Both the position numbers and the translations under genes were made by a program. The notes under the pieces were generated by a model. The model searched no databases. It worked only from the letters and a program-made list of their open reading frames with translations, and had not been told where the DNA came from. DNA of 64,000 nucleotides from Voacanga thouarsii (lineage: Eukaryota; Streptophyta; Magnoliopsida; Gentianales; Apocynaceae): NCBI GenBank assembly GCA_026120185.1, contig JANUWF010001188.1:682001-746000 (forward strand). Reading direction: 5' to 3'. Positions 35,451 to 47,920 of the stretch are shown here, in pieces; within the stretch, counting starts at the first letter, position 1; every line of letters begins with the position of its first letter.

Positions 35451-36327
35451 GACTTAGGCGCTAGCATTAATTTTTTCCATATAAAACATTCAAAAGGCTA
35501 AGCCTAGGAGAACCACAACCCACTAGGATGAGTATTCAACTTGTGGATAGATCTATCAAATATCCTAGGGGCATAATAGAAGATGTGTTGGTAAAAGTTG
35601 ATAAATTCATATTTCCCGTGGATTTTGTTATTCTTGACATGGATGAAGATTCCAAAGTTCCTTTAATCTTAGGTTGACCCTTTCTAGCTACAGAAAAAGC
35701 ATTAATTGACATTCATGGGGGGAGGTTGACATTTAGGGTTGGGGATGAGGAAGTAGTCATTCAAATCCACAAGAGTATGCAACACCTTGTGTCTTCTGAT
35801 GATTCTTGTCTAAGAATTGATATTCTTGATGAACCAATTTTTGAGTTAATGTAGGAATTTATTGAGGAGGAAGTGATGGAAACATCAAAAGCGTCTTTGG
35901 AGGAATTTCACAACAAGGATGGGATGCAGAATTTGGAAATAGAAAAAGGAGTTTAGGGAGAATGAAATCATCTATAGAAGATCCTCCCAAATTGGACTTA
36001 AAAGACCTACCCGAGCATTTCGAATATGTGTTCTTGGCCAAAGAACATAAGTTGCCTGTCATCATTGCCAAAGATCTCGATCCAGAACAAAAGACCAAGC
36101 TGGTAAATATGTTGGGAAAATATAGGGGAGTGATAGCTTGGAAGATCACTAATATTAAAGGCATTAGTTTATCATTTTGCATGCACAAGATCTTGCTGGA
36201 AGAAGGTGTAAAAGTCATAGTGCAACCCCAACGTAGGTTGAACCCACATATGAGTGAAGTGGTAAAAGGTGAGGTGGTTAAGCTCTTAGATTCTGGCATC
36301 ATTTATCCTATTTCTGATAGTGTTTAG
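35451..36327 (+). pseudogene. pol: Element C protease and protease-RT linker
   Basis: Broken frames give an Athila-type retropepsin: DLGASI (about 35450), RMSIQLVDRSIKYPRGI, VDFVILDMDED and VPLILG. In the triad, DLGAS replaces the more usual DSG/DTG, as in element D. Then comes an acidic linker with a stop near 35953 and an open part (35962-36327) with DLKDLPEHFEYVFL and IAWKITNIKGIS, the lead-in to RT. A frameshift near 35475 and stops near 35676 and 35852 inactivate it. Confidence 0.83.
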
Positions 36328-37612
36328 GTAAGTCCTACTCAAGTAGTACCGAAGAAGGGAGGAATGACGGTAAACCCCAATGAAAAAAATGAGTTAGTCC
36401 CTATGAGGTTGGTCACGGGTTGGCGGTTTTGCTTAGATTATAGGATGCTTAACAAAGCTACTAGAAAAGATCACTTTCCTCTCCCTTTTATTGACTAAAC
36501 ATTGGAAAGGTTTGCTGGACATAAGTATTATTATATCTTCGATGGATTCTCTGGCTACCTACAAATTCCTATAGCACCAGAGGACCAAGAAAAAAGCCAC
36601 TTTCACGTGTCCATATGGTACTTTTGCATATCGTCGGATGTCGTTTAGTCTTTGCAATGGAACATTCCAAAGATGCATGATAGCCATATTTGAAGGACTC
36701 ATGGAGGACATCATGGAGGTATTTATGGATGATTTTTCAGTTTTTGGTGATTCGTTTGATTTGTGTTTATCTAATCTTGAAAATGTGCTAGCAAGATGTG
36801 AAGAGACTAACCTTATGCTTAATTGGAAAAAATGCCACTTTATGGTGCAAGAAGGTATTGTGTTGGGACATAAAATTTCAAAGAAGGGTATAGAGGTCGA
36901 TAGGGCCAAAATTGAAGCAATTAAGAAGCTGCCTCCTCCTACTTCGGTAAAAGCTATAAGGAGCTTTCTTGGTCATGCAGGTTTCTACAGGAGGTTCATC
37001 TTAAACTTCTAAAAAATTTCAAAACCTCTTACCTCTTTACTTGAAAAAGATGTTGTGTTCAATTTTGACGAAAAATGTCTCAATGCTTTTACCATACTCA
37101 AAGAGAAGTTGATTAATTCACCTATTCTAATTGCACCTTATTGGTCTCTTCCCTTTAAACTAATGTGTGATGCAAGTGATTTTGTAGTTGGTGCAATATT
37201 GGGACAAAGGCGGAATAAGCACTTCCAACATATATACTATGTGAGCAAGACTTTAACGGATGCACAAGAAAATTACACCACAACGGAGAAAGAATTTCTT
37301 GCCATAATGTTTGCCTTTGATAAATTCCGTTCTTATCTTATTTTGTCCAAAGTTATTGTGTATACGGACCATTCAGCCCTGAAATACCTATTAACCAAAC
37401 ATGATTCCAAACCAAGATTGATAAGATGGGTTCTATTATTGCAAGAATTTGATTTGGAGATTAGCGACAAAAAGGGTGCGAAAAACTTGGCTGCGGATCA
37501 CCTGTCAAGATTGGATAATCTAAATTTAGAATCCTTGATAGAAGAGGACATTGATGACACTTTTTCGGATGAGCAACTCTTGCTCATAGAAGGTGAGATG
37601 CAAACCACTCCT
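36328..37612 (+). pseudogene. pol: Element C reverse transcriptase and RNase H
   Basis: RT motifs in order: [10 protein letters not shown] (36336), [21 protein letters not shown] (36420-36485), FDGFSGYLQIP (36540) and the catalytic FMDDFSVF (about 36722-36745). These are followed by LGHKISKKGIEVD and FLGHAGFYRRFI (to 37000). RNase H (37055-37612) has [17 protein letters not shown] and TDHSALKYL, with AADHLSRL at its end. Breaks include a TAA near 36498, an extra base near 36590 and a TAA near 37011. The 186-codon RNase H part is open. Confidence 0.88.
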
Positions 37613-38838
37613 TAGTTCGCCGATTTTGCTAATTACTTGATTGCAGGAATTGTTCCAAAAACTCTTACGATGCAACAAAAGAAGAAATTCCTCTCCGAAG
37701 TAAGGCATTACTTTTGGAAATACCCATATTTGTTTAAGCGTTGTGTGGACCAAATCATCTAGAGATGCGTGGATCGTAGGGAAGGGGAAGATATTCTTAG
37801 ACATTATCATAAAGAACTCGCTGGAGACCATTACCAAGCTAACAACACTGTACAAAAGGTGCTGGAGTCCGGATTCTATTGGCCCACATTGTTCAAGGAT
37901 GCTCGCAGGTTTGTTTAAAGTTGTGATAGGTGCTAACGTACAGGTAACATTTCTAAGTCTAGTGAGATGTCGTTACAAATTTTTCAACCTTGCGAAGTAT
38001 TTGATTGTTGGGGAATCGACTTTATAGGCCCGTTTCCTAGTTCTATGGGAAACAAATATATCTTGGTAGCAGTAAACTACGTCTCTAAGTGAGTGGAAGC
38101 CCAAGCTTTACCGACTAATGATACAAGGGTGGTGATCAAATTTCTGAAAAAACTTTTCACCCATTTTGGTGTCTCGAAGGTGCTCATTAGTGATAGGGGG
38201 ACTCACTTTTGTAATGTACAAATGGGGAAGGTGATAAAAATTTATGTGTGAATCATAGACTTGCTACCCCATATCACCCCCAAACAAGTGGACAAGTTGA
38301 AGTAGTCAATCATGAAATCAAAAGAATCTTGGAAAAAACTGTTAATCATACTAGGAAGGATAGGAGTCTAAAATTGGATGACACTCTTTGGGCATATCAA
38401 ACAGCTTTTAAGACTCCAATCAGCATGACTCCTTTCCGGTTAGTTTATGGCAAATCATGTTATCTACCAGTCGAGATTGAACATAAGGCTTATTAGGCGA
38501 TAAAGCTTGTTAATCTTAATCTTGAGATAGTAGGGAGGTCCAGGTTACTCCAACTAATAGCCTTGGAAGAGTTACGCAAAGATGCATATGATACTTCAAT
38601 ACAGTATAAGGAAAAGGTCAAACAATGGCACGACAAGCATATTACTCGACAGCATGAATTTGAGAAAAGGGATCAAGTGTTATTATTCAATTCTCGATTA
38701 CGCCTCTTTCCTGATAAGTTGAAATCACGATGGTCTGGCCCGTACACGGTGAGTCAAATATTTCCCTTTGGAATGCTTGAAATCACTCACCACACGGGGT
38801 GTACTTTCAAAGTCAATATGAGGTTATGGTTTGTTTGA
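37613..38838 (+). pseudogene. pol: Element C integrase
   Basis: The zinc-binding region and catalytic core are spread over several frames: SCDRCQ-type knuckle remnants near 37915, [12 protein letters not shown] (about 38012-38045), TNDTRVVIKFLKKLF (38115-38155), then [15 protein letters not shown] (38255-38300). The open C-terminal part (38563-38838) has [10 protein letters not shown] and LKSRWSGPYTV, and ITHHTGCTFKVN at its end. In array B that last motif has become the end of gag. Stops lie near 37615, 37758, 38090 and 38493. Confidence 0.86.
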
Positions 38839-39337
38839 TTTTTGGAATAGGATAGCAAGAAGAGTTGAAAATGATTGCTTCATTTGTTTATCCTTTTCTA
38901 GCTAACTCTCAGTTTTTCTTTGACTTTTAATTTTCCTATATCCTTCATTTGATAAGCTACATTACAAGCCTTTAGCCTTACATTACAAGCTTAAAAGTCC
39001 TACTTGATCTAAATAGAATCATGATATGTCTCGGATTAGTAGAGAGAGTATATGAAAAGTAAGCATATAAAATGCATATTCTTTTTAAACTAAATTCTTT
39101 CCAATGGTTTGAGAATATTGTAGAGTATTATGATGGTTCTACTAAGTCATTTATCACTTACACAAGTCTTGCATTAGTTATGAAAGATGTAGTAGCATGT
39201 GTTTTATGTTCTTGAATGAAGAAAGCATTGAAGATATAGTTTTGAAATTGATTAAGAGATTAACGAAACATTGTGTTTTCCTACTTGTTCTTGATACTTT
39301 GCTTGAGGACAAGCAAAGAGCTAAGTGTGGAGGAATA
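38839..39337 (+). other. Element C short 3' region with terminal hairpin and purine tract
   Basis: Aligns with the last 500 bases of array B's internal regions. The hairpin CTTTGCTTG-AGGA-CAAGCAAAG is at 39297-39318, then CTAAGTGTGGAGGAATA before the LTR. The inner CATTG hairpin and the A/G-rich block seen in B and D are absent. Confidence 0.85.
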
Positions 39338-40837
39338 TGATAGGGGCTAAATTAGTTATATTTTTTCTAGTTATTTAAGGTTCATTTGTAATACATTTTA
39401 TTCAATAACTAGCCATATTCTTTCATATTTGAGATTTTACCCTTAGAAAGGTATTTTGTTCTTTATTTCAGATTTTTAGGGTAAAATTGAAGCAAAAACG
39501 TCGCAAAACAGAGGAGAGGTAGCGCCGGCCATGCACTGTTGAAACGAACTTCGAAACGACGAAAAAATTGGTGAAATAGAGCAGAACAGAACAAAGGCGG
39601 CACCGGCTGTGAAGCTGGAATCGGCGCCAGCTGCATTCTGGATACATTATGCAAAATTCGGAGAAAAATCGACGAATAAGTAGAGAAGCAGAACACAACC
39701 GGCACTGGCTCCGAGAATCAAGGTGGCGCTAGTTGTGCCCTAGAGTTAAGGCGGTGCTTGATTTTTTCTATGCAGTTTTGGTAATCTGTGGAGTTTTAGT
39801 ACTTTCCCACTTCTACTCAGCCAAGAACATTACACTAACGAGTTTAGGCACTTCCTAAACCTATAAATAGATGGAAAACACAAGGGAAAGGGGGAGAATT
39901 CATTGATCATCAAAGAAAAACACTCAATCAAAAGAGAAATTCTTCAAGTTCAAAGAGGGTTGTGCAAGAAGGTCTTCAAAGGAATAAGAATGAGACTTGT
40001 CTATGAGTACTTTCTTTTACTTTGGTTTCTTTTTCTTGAACAATGATATTTTAATTACTTTATTATAATTTGACATTGTTTTAGATATTCATGATATTCA
40101 AAGTTATTTGATCTTTTGATTAATTGGTTGTTATCCTCAGTATTTAATTACTTGTGCTTATTACGAGATTGGTTGATTGTTACCTTCTATTGACTTGCTT
40201 GGAAAAAAGGTTGATGGTGGTTTCAATTTGATTGATTTCATATCTGTTGTCTCTTAACTTGCTTAGAAAAGAGGTTAATTTCTAAGAACAAGGTAATTAA
40301 AGGTTAATTGATGTCTGTCATGAATAGATTCATTGGTTAATTTCGTGTTTAAGTTTGCCAGGAATGGAAATTTAATCAAATGATTGTGTTTAATACATCT
40401 TTTGGTTAAGAGTGGTTGAGACAGGAATGTGATGCTAAGTTATCTAGAAGATAGGGATTCATGGATTGGAAACGAAGTGAGTCTACATTAATCCTTCATG
40501 ATGCCAAGGGAGTAATTGGTTGTGATAAAGATTGGATACTTTAAGATTATGTTTGTCTAAACAATGGTTTGAGTTACATACTTCTCTATCCTTGACATGT
40601 ATATATTTTTATTTTATTTTATTTTTTTTTTACATTATTGAGTCGGTTGAACAATGAAAGAAAGGTAATTAATGTCTACTTGTTCCTTGAGGATCGACAC
40701 TCGTTTAAACCCTATGCTTGGTTAATGATGAGTACGCTTGCTCATATGTGTGATGTGGGTTGAACGTTTTAATTTAAACTTGATTGGGAATGTGCTTAAT
40801 TTTTGTATGATTTTTATACCCAAGTCCGAACATATCA
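39338..40837 (+). repeat. Element C 3' LTR
   Basis: Begins TGATAGGGGCTAAATTAG and ends GAACATATCA. TATAAATA is at 39862-39869. The target duplication GTGAG follows. Confidence 0.93.
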
Positions 40838-41126
40838 GTGAGTATTAAGATACTCAAAGTTAACACTTGGATGCTTGTTAATGGAACAAGTTCCTTGGAT
40901 GACCTAGCTATGAGATAATAACATGGATAACTATTTAATACCAGTGATATAATCTCAATTTAGCAAATGTGCAAGTATCCTTAGACTTGAGATCTCCAAG
41001 GTACATTCTTTGCTGAACATTGTACTTTGATTCCAATCTCTAGAGCTCGATCGAGGGCCGCCTATGGGATAAATATTAGGTATATTGTGAGGTAAACAAA
41101 AGTAGTTCAGAAGGTCAATAAAGGAT

Positions 41127-42632
41127 TGATGTGTATTTTATTTGGGTATAAAAATCATATAAAAATAAGCACATTCCTAATCAAATTTAAATTAAAACGT
41201 TAACCCCAAATTACACATATGAGCAAGCGTAGTCATCATTAACATAGCATAGGGTTCCAACGAGTGTCGATCCTCAAGGAATAAGTAGACATTAATCACC
41301 CTTCTTTCATTGTTTAACCGACACTATAAAGTGAAAAATAAATAAAAAGGAAAATAAAATAAAAATATATACATGTCAAGGATGGAGAAGTATGCAACTT
41401 AAATCATTATTTTGGTAAACATGACCTTAAAGTACCTAACCATTATCATAACTAATCATTCTCTTGGCATCATGAAGAATTAATATAGACTCATTTTGTT
41501 TCCAATACATGAATTCCTATCTTCTAGATAACTTAGCATCACATTCCTGTTTCAGCCAATCCTACCCAAAAGATACATTAAACACAATTCTTTGATTAAA
41601 TTTCCATTCCTGGCAAACTTAAGACATGAAATTAACCAATGAATCCATTCCTGACAGACATCAATTATCTTTTAATCACCAGTTCTTAGCAATTAACCCC
41701 TTTTCCAAGCAACTTAAGAAACAACATATATGAAATCAATAAATTGAAACCACCATCAACCCCTTTTCCAAGCAAGTTAATGGAAAAAAATAACCAATTA
41801 ATCTCATAATTAGCACAAGTAATTAAATACCAAGAATGATAATTAATTAATCAAAAGATCAAATAACTCTAAAAATCATGAACACCTAAAACAATGTCAA
41901 ATTACAATAAAATAATTACTACACCATTGTTTAAGGAAAAGAAAACAAAGTAAAAGAAAGCACTCATAGATAAGCCTTCTTCTTCTACCTTTGAAGACCT
42001 TCTTGTACAACCCTCCTTGAATTGAAGAATTCCTCCTTTGATTTGAGTGATTTTCTATGATGACCAATGAATTCTCCCCTTTTCACTTGTGTTTTCCATC
42101 TATTTATAGGCTTAGAAAGTGCCTAAACTCGTTGGTGTAATGTTCTTGTCCGAGTAGAAGTAGGAAAGTACTAAAACTCCACAGATTACCAAAAACCGCG
42201 TGAAAAATCAAGATCCCATTTTTCCTCAGGGCACAGCCGGCGTTGTCTTGGCTACTGGAGCTGGCGCCGGTTATGATTTTTTTCTCCAGTTGTTCGCCGA
42301 TTTTTTTCTTGATTTCAGCACCATGTTGTCCAGAGTGCAGCTGGCGCCAGTTCGGTTCTGTTCCGGTCCTGATTCAATAATTTTTTGTTGCCTCGAAGTT
42401 TATGTCACCAATACATGGCCGGTGCCAGTTCCTCTGTCCTGGCTGGCACCACCTCTATTCTATTTTGTGACGCTTTTACTTCGTTTTACCCTTAAAATAT
42501 GAAATAATGAACAAAATACCTTTCCAATGGTAAAATCTCAAATATGAAAGAATATGACTAGTTATCGAACAAAATGTATTACAAATGAACCTCAAATAAC
42601 TAGAAAAAACATGACTAATTTAGCCCCTATCA
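41127..42632 (-). repeat. Element D 3' LTR
   Basis: Plus-strand ends are TGATGTGTATTTT and TTTAGCCCCTATCA. The minus-strand TATA box is at 42101-42108. GGCGCC-type palindromes lie at about 42233-42440. The word set is GGAAAAG/AGGAATG, as in element C. Confidence 0.93.
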
Positions 42633-44430
42633 TATTCCCCCACACTTAGCTCTTTGCTTGTCCTCAAGCAAAGTATCAAAGACAAGTAGGAAAATACAAG
42701 GTTTCATCAAATCACTCAATCAATTTTAAAACAATATCTTCAATGCTTTCTTCATTCAAGGACATAAAACACATGCTACTACATCTTTCACAACAAATTC
42801 AAGACTTGTGTAAGTGAATAATGACTTAGTAGAACCATACCAATACTTGACAATATTCTGAAACCTTTGGAAACAATTTAGTTCAAAAAGAATTGCATTC
42901 TATAAGCTTACTTTTCATAACTCTCTTCACTAATCTGAGACATATCATGATTCTACTTAGATCAAGTAGAACTTTTAAGCTTGTAATGTAAGGCTAAAGG
43001 CTTGTAATGTAGCTTATCAAACGAAGGATATAGGAGAATCAAATATAAAAAAATATGAGAGTTCTCAAGAAAAGGATAAACAAAATAATTTTCAAACTCT
43101 TCTTGCTCTCCTATTCCAAAATAAATCAATACCCATGACCTTATTTAGCAAATACAATTCAGCTCAAGCAAATCCTGCATTTTCTCTTTTTCTTGTCTCT
43201 TTTCATCAACTCTTCTCTATTTTTTTCCACAAGATCACTCAAATTTCCAATAATGGTGTTAAGGACTTTATATGAACTCAACTTTTACAGCTCAATCACC
43301 ATTCCTCTTGTGATCTTTCTTTTCTTTTTCTTTCTTTTCACTCTTCTTTTGTCTTTCACTGCTGCTGGTCTTTTCTTTCTCAGATTCTTTCTTTTCATCT
43401 TTTCTAGCCACTTTGTATTTTCTTTTCTTACTTTCAATCTCTCTTTTCTCTTTCTTCTCTTTCTTTTCTCTTTTCAGCTCAACTCAGTATTGATGCATGA
43501 ATGAAAGTAACGAGTCATGATCTTTCTCCACATACTCTCCCTTAACATTCTCGTACATATACTTTTGTCCATCAAGAGCATAAAGATATGAAAAATTATT
43601 CAAACTCTCAAAAACAAGCAATGGACAAAGTATTGTGACAGGTTTTAAAGAAAGAAATCAATAATTTAGGCTCAAAATAGGCACTATGGATAATATAAAA
43701 ATAGATAGGCTTGAAAAACTCAAACTATCCAAAGAAGGCCTATTACCGTCGTCCTTAAGTTAAATCATGAATGTCTTTCTTATTTCACCTCGAGAGGTAT
43801 TCAAGTAAGTTCTAGAATGATCCATGAATTTTAGTAGAAAAATAGGTTTAAGAATAATGTAAAGTATTTGATCAAGAACTACTTAGTCCAAGTACGTGCA
43901 AAAAGTCATGCATAAGCCATAAATGATCTAGAACATATGCTCTATAATCCATCATAAAGACATGCATTAAAAATACAGCTTCAAATCTCAAGGAAAGTCA
44001 GAAAAATATTGAAAATTGTGCTCACAAGAAGGATAAAGTATATGCATAGAATAATTTTTAATCGAATCACTCCCCCACACTTAGACTGGACATTGTCCTC
44101 AATGGCCAAATAAATATAACAAGGAATAAACAATGCCAAGGGACTAAAAATATAAAGAAGAAGAGATAAGAAAGACAATACTTCCATATATTGTGCAATG
44201 TGCTATACAAGAGTTGAATTTCGGAAGAAAGAGGCATTGGCAACGTACCTAAAAAAAGAAAAATACAAAATAGCACACCAAAGCATAAAAACTGGAAAAG
44301 AAAAAAAATAAACCAAAAACAAAAGAAAGAAAATAGTAAAAACGAAGAAAAGAAAACAAGATAGCCCTAGAAATTTTATTTCGTAGTTTCCAATATCATT
44401 TCCACGTGATCCGTTTAGCGGAAAGCATCA
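42633..44430 (-). other. Element D non-coding 3' region with two hairpins
   Basis: Next to the LTR is a minus-strand purine tract preceded by the hairpin CTTTGCTTG-AGGA-CAAGCAAAG (42652-42673 here). A second hairpin, CATTG-AGGA-CAATG, lies at 44091-44104, followed on the minus strand by TCTAAGTGTGGGGGAGTG. Between them a purine-rich block (about 43180-43500, C/T on this strand) matches array B's 3' region. No protein is credible. Confidence 0.8.
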
Positions 44431-45690
44431 CCGACATAGCGTTTCACTCAATTGCCATTAACTTTGAAAGTACGCCCCGTGTGGTAAGTGATTTCGAGAG
44501 TTCCAAAGGGAAATATTTGACTTACCGTGTATGGTCTAGACCATCGTGATTTCAACTTACCAGGAAAGAGGCATAATCAAGAATTGAATAACAACACTCA
44601 ATCCCCTTTCTCAAATTCGTGGTGGCGAGTAATATGCTTATCGTGCCATTGTTTGACTTTCTTTTTATACTGCATTGAGGTAGCATAAGCATCCTTGCGC
44701 AACTCCTCCAAGGTTGTGAGTTGGAGTAACCTGGACTTCCCTGCTGTCTTAAGATCAAGATTAACCATCTTTATCGCCCAATAAGCCTTATGTTCAATCT
44801 CAATAGGTAGATGACATGATTTGCCATAAACTAACCGAAAGGGAGTCATGCCGATTGCGGTCTTAAAAGTTGTCCGATATGCCCAAAGAGTGTCATCCAA
44901 TTTTAGACTCCAATCCTTCCTAGTATGGTTAACAGTTTTTTCCAAGATTCGTTTAAGTTTCCTATTAACCACTTCAAATTGTCCACTTGTTTAGGGATGA
45001 TACGGGGTAACAAGTCTATGGTTCACACCTAGATGTTTAAGAACCTTTTCCACTTGTGCATTGCAAAAATGAGTCCCTCAATCACTAATGAGCACCTTAG
45101 GCACCCTAAAATGAGTAAAAAGTTTTTTCAGAAATTTTACCATGACTCTTGCATCATTAGTTGGTAAAGCTTGGGTTTCCACCCACTTAGAAACGTAGTC
45201 TACTACTACCAAAATATATTTATTTCCCATAGAACTAGGAAACGGGCCAATAAAGTCTATTCCCCAACAATCAAATACTTCACAAGGTTGAAAATTTTGT
45301 AACGGCATCTCACTCGACTTAGAAATGTTACTTGTACGTTGGCACCTATCACAACTTTGAACAAACCTGCAGGCATCTTTGAACATTGTGGGCCAATAGA
45401 ATCTGGACTCTAGCCCATTTTGTGCAATGTTGTTGGCTTGGTAGTGGCCTCCAGCAAGTCCTTCATGACACTATCTTAGAATATTTTCACCTTCCTTAGA
45501 GTCCACGCATTTACGAATGATTTGGTCTGCACAACACTTAAACAAATATAGGTCTTCCCAAAAGTAATGTTGTACTTCAGAGAGGAATTTCTTTTTTTGT
45601 TGCACTGTAAGAGCTTTTTGAACAATTCCTATAACCAAGTAATTAGCGAAATCAGTGAACCAAGGAGTGTTTTGCATCTTTACCTTCTAT
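44431..45690 (-). pseudogene. pol: Element D integrase
   Basis: Minus strand: the 45677-45471 part is the lead-in. At 45386-45078 are the zinc knuckle end (FVQSCDRCQRTSN) and core ([32 protein letters not shown]). At 44972-44598 are the chromodomain-less tail ([34 protein letters not shown]). The C-terminal ITYHTGRTF, NGN and YVGDAF region lies near 44490-44430. Breaks occur near 45470, between 45078 and 44972 (a lost GTHF-type segment), and near 44560. Integrase would join element DNA to the host genome; stops make this copy inactive. Confidence 0.86.
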
Positions 45691-46980
45691 GAGCAAGAGT
45701 TGCTCATCCAAAAAAGCGTTATCGATGTCCGCTTCTATCAATGATTCCCAATTCGGATTATCCAATCTTGACAAGTGATCCGCAGCCAAGTTTTTCGCAC
45801 CCTTTTGTCCCTAATTTCCAAATCAAATTCCTACAATAATAGAACCCATCTTATCAATTTTGTTTTGGAATCATGTTTGGTTAGTAGGTACTTTAGGGCT
45901 AAATGGTCTGTATAAACAATGACTTTGGATAGAATAAGATAAGAACGGAATTTATCAAAGGCAAACACTATGCCAAGAAATTCTTTCTTCGTTGTGGTGT
46001 AGTTTTCTTGTGCATCCGTTAAAGTCTTGCTCGCATAGTATATAGGTTAGAAGTGCTTATTCCACCTTTGTCCCAGTACTACACCAACTGCAAAATCACT
46101 TGCATCACACATTAGTTCAAAGGGAAGAGACCAATCAGGTGCAATTAAAATAGGTGAATTAATCAACTTCTCTTTAAGTATGGTAAAAGCGTTGAGACAT
46201 TGCTCATCAAAATTAAACACCGCATCCTTTTCAAGTAAAGAGGTAAGAGGTTTTGAAATTTTTGAGAAGTCTAAGATGAACCTCCTATAGAAACCTGCAT
46301 GACCAAGAAAGCTCCTTATAGCTTTTACCGAAGTAGGGGGAGGCAGCATCTCAATTGCTTCAATTTTGGCCTTATCTACTTCTATACCTTTTCTTGAATC
46401 AACATCTCAACACAATACCTTCTTGCACCATAAAGTGGCATTTTTCCCAGTTAAGCATGAGGTTAGTCTTTTCATATCTTGCGAGTACCTTTTCAAGATT
46501 AGATAAACACACATCAAACGAATCATCAAAAGCTGAGAAATCATCCATAAATACATCCATGATGTCCCCCCCCCCCCCCCCCGAGTCTTTCAAATATAGC
46601 TATCATGCACCTTTAGAATATTCCGGGACCATTGCAAAGACCAAACGGCATCCGACGATATGCAAAAGTATCATATGGATACGTAAAAGTGGTTTTTTCT
46701 TGGTCCTCAAGAGCTATGTGAATTTGCAGATAGCCAGAAAATCCATACAAGAAACAATAATACTCATGCCTAACTAACCTTTTCAACATTTGGTCAATAA
46801 AAGGGAAAGGAAAGTGATCTTTCCTAGTGGCTTTATTTAGCATCCTATAATCTATGCAAAACCTCCAACCCATGACCAATCTCATAGGGACTAGCTCATT
46901 TTTATCATTGGAACTCACTGTCATTCCTCCCTTCTTTGGTACCACTTGAGTAGGACTCACCTAAACACTATCAGAAATAA
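45691..46980 (-). pseudogene. pol: Element D reverse transcriptase and RNase H
   Basis: RT in order: [52 protein letters not shown] (46960-46613). Then come the catalytic FMDDFSAF (about 46550-46530) and LNWEKCHFMVQEG. RNase H starts with LPPPTSVKAIRSFLGHAGFYRRFI (46349) and [11 protein letters not shown] (about 46110), continuing to a broken end near 45700. A 17-base G tract on the coding strand (46566-46582) sits just before the catalytic motif, replacing normal codons and shifting the frame. Further breaks lie near 46395 and 46047. Confidence 0.87.
46566..46582. repeat. Poly-C/poly-G tract in element D RT
   Basis: Seventeen C in a row. In element C the same place encodes the end of EGLMEDIM without a long G run, so this is a mononucleotide expansion within the gene. 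Confidence 0.95.
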
Positions 46981-47053
46981 GATAAATGATGCCTGAATCT
47001 AAGAGCTTAACTACCTCACTTTTTACCACTTCACTCATATGCGGGTTTAACCT

Positions 47054-47920
47054 ACGTTAGGGTTGTACTACGGGTTTTGCACCTTCTTCCATCAAGATCT
47101 TGTGTGTGCAAAAGGATGGACTAATGCCCTTAATATCAGTGATCTTCCAAGCTATAACTCCTTTATATTTTCCCAGCATACTTACCAATTTGGTCTTTTG
47201 TCCGGCATTGATATTTTTGGCAATGATCATAGGCAATTTCTGTTCTTTAGATAAGAACACATATTCCAAATGCTCGGGCAAGTCTTTTAGGTCCAATTCG
47301 GGAGGCTCTTTTATGGATGATTTCATTCTCCCTAAACTGCTTTTCTCAATTTCCAACTTCTTCATCCCATCCTCATTGTGAAAATCCTCTGAATATGACA
47401 TTGATGTTTCCATCAACTCCTCCTCACTGGATTCTTGCATCAACTCAAAAATAGGTTCATTAAGAATATCAACTCTTAAGCAGGAATTATCAGAAAACAA
47501 AGGGTGTTGCATGCTCTTGTGGATTTGAATGACTACTTCCTCATCCCCAACCCTAAGTGTCAACCTCCCTCCATGAACATCAATTAATGCTTGTGTTGTA
47601 GCTAGGAAAGGTCTACCTAGGATTAAAGGGACTTTGGAATCTTCATTCATGTCAAGAACAACAAAATCCACTGGGAATATGAATTTATCTACTTTTACCA
47701 ACACATCTTCTATTATACCTCTAGGATATTTGATAGATCTATCCGCCAGTTGAATGCTCATCCTAGTGGGTTGTGGTTCTCCTAGGCCTAGCTTTTTAAA
47801 TGTTTTATATGGCAATAAACTAATGCTAGCACCTAGGTCAGCTAATGCATTACATAAATGAATAGTGCCAATTAAATATGGGATAGAGAAACTCCCTAGA
47901 TCATTTTCTTTATGTGGCAA
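47054..47920 (-). pseudogene. pol: Element D protease and linker to RT
   Basis: A 287-codon open stretch on the minus strand. It opens with the gag-protease border (GSFSIPYLIGTIHLCNALAD), then the retropepsin-like site DLGASISLLP (about 47850), KTFKKLGLG, RMSIQLADRSIKYPRGI, VDFVVLDMNED and VPLILGRPFLAT. An acidic linker and the RT lead-in follow (DLKDLPEHLEYVFLSKEQ, IAWKITDIKGISPSFC). A stop (near 47056) separates it from RT. This is the best-preserved protease of the window. Array B lacks everything from IGT onward. Confidence 0.85.

Larger units (their letters stand above)
32865..40837 (+). mobile_element. Element C: Athila-like Ty3/gypsy retrotransposon with decayed pol
   Basis: LTRs at 32865-34386 and 39338-40837 are flanked by GTGAG (32860-32864, 40838-40842). 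The 5' LTR begins TAATAGGGG (TGATAGGGG in the 3' copy). The interior has a tRNA-Asp primer site, gag, protease, RT, RNase H and integrase in the Ty3/gypsy order, all with stops or frameshifts. No envelope-like ORF follows integrase, and the non-coding 3' region is much shorter than in element D. Confidence 0.93.

Noticed and set aside
43193..43504. Plus-strand 103-codon Phe/Leu-rich ORF in element D
   Set aside because: It is antisense to the element and is the complement of the same purine-rich 3' block seen in array B.
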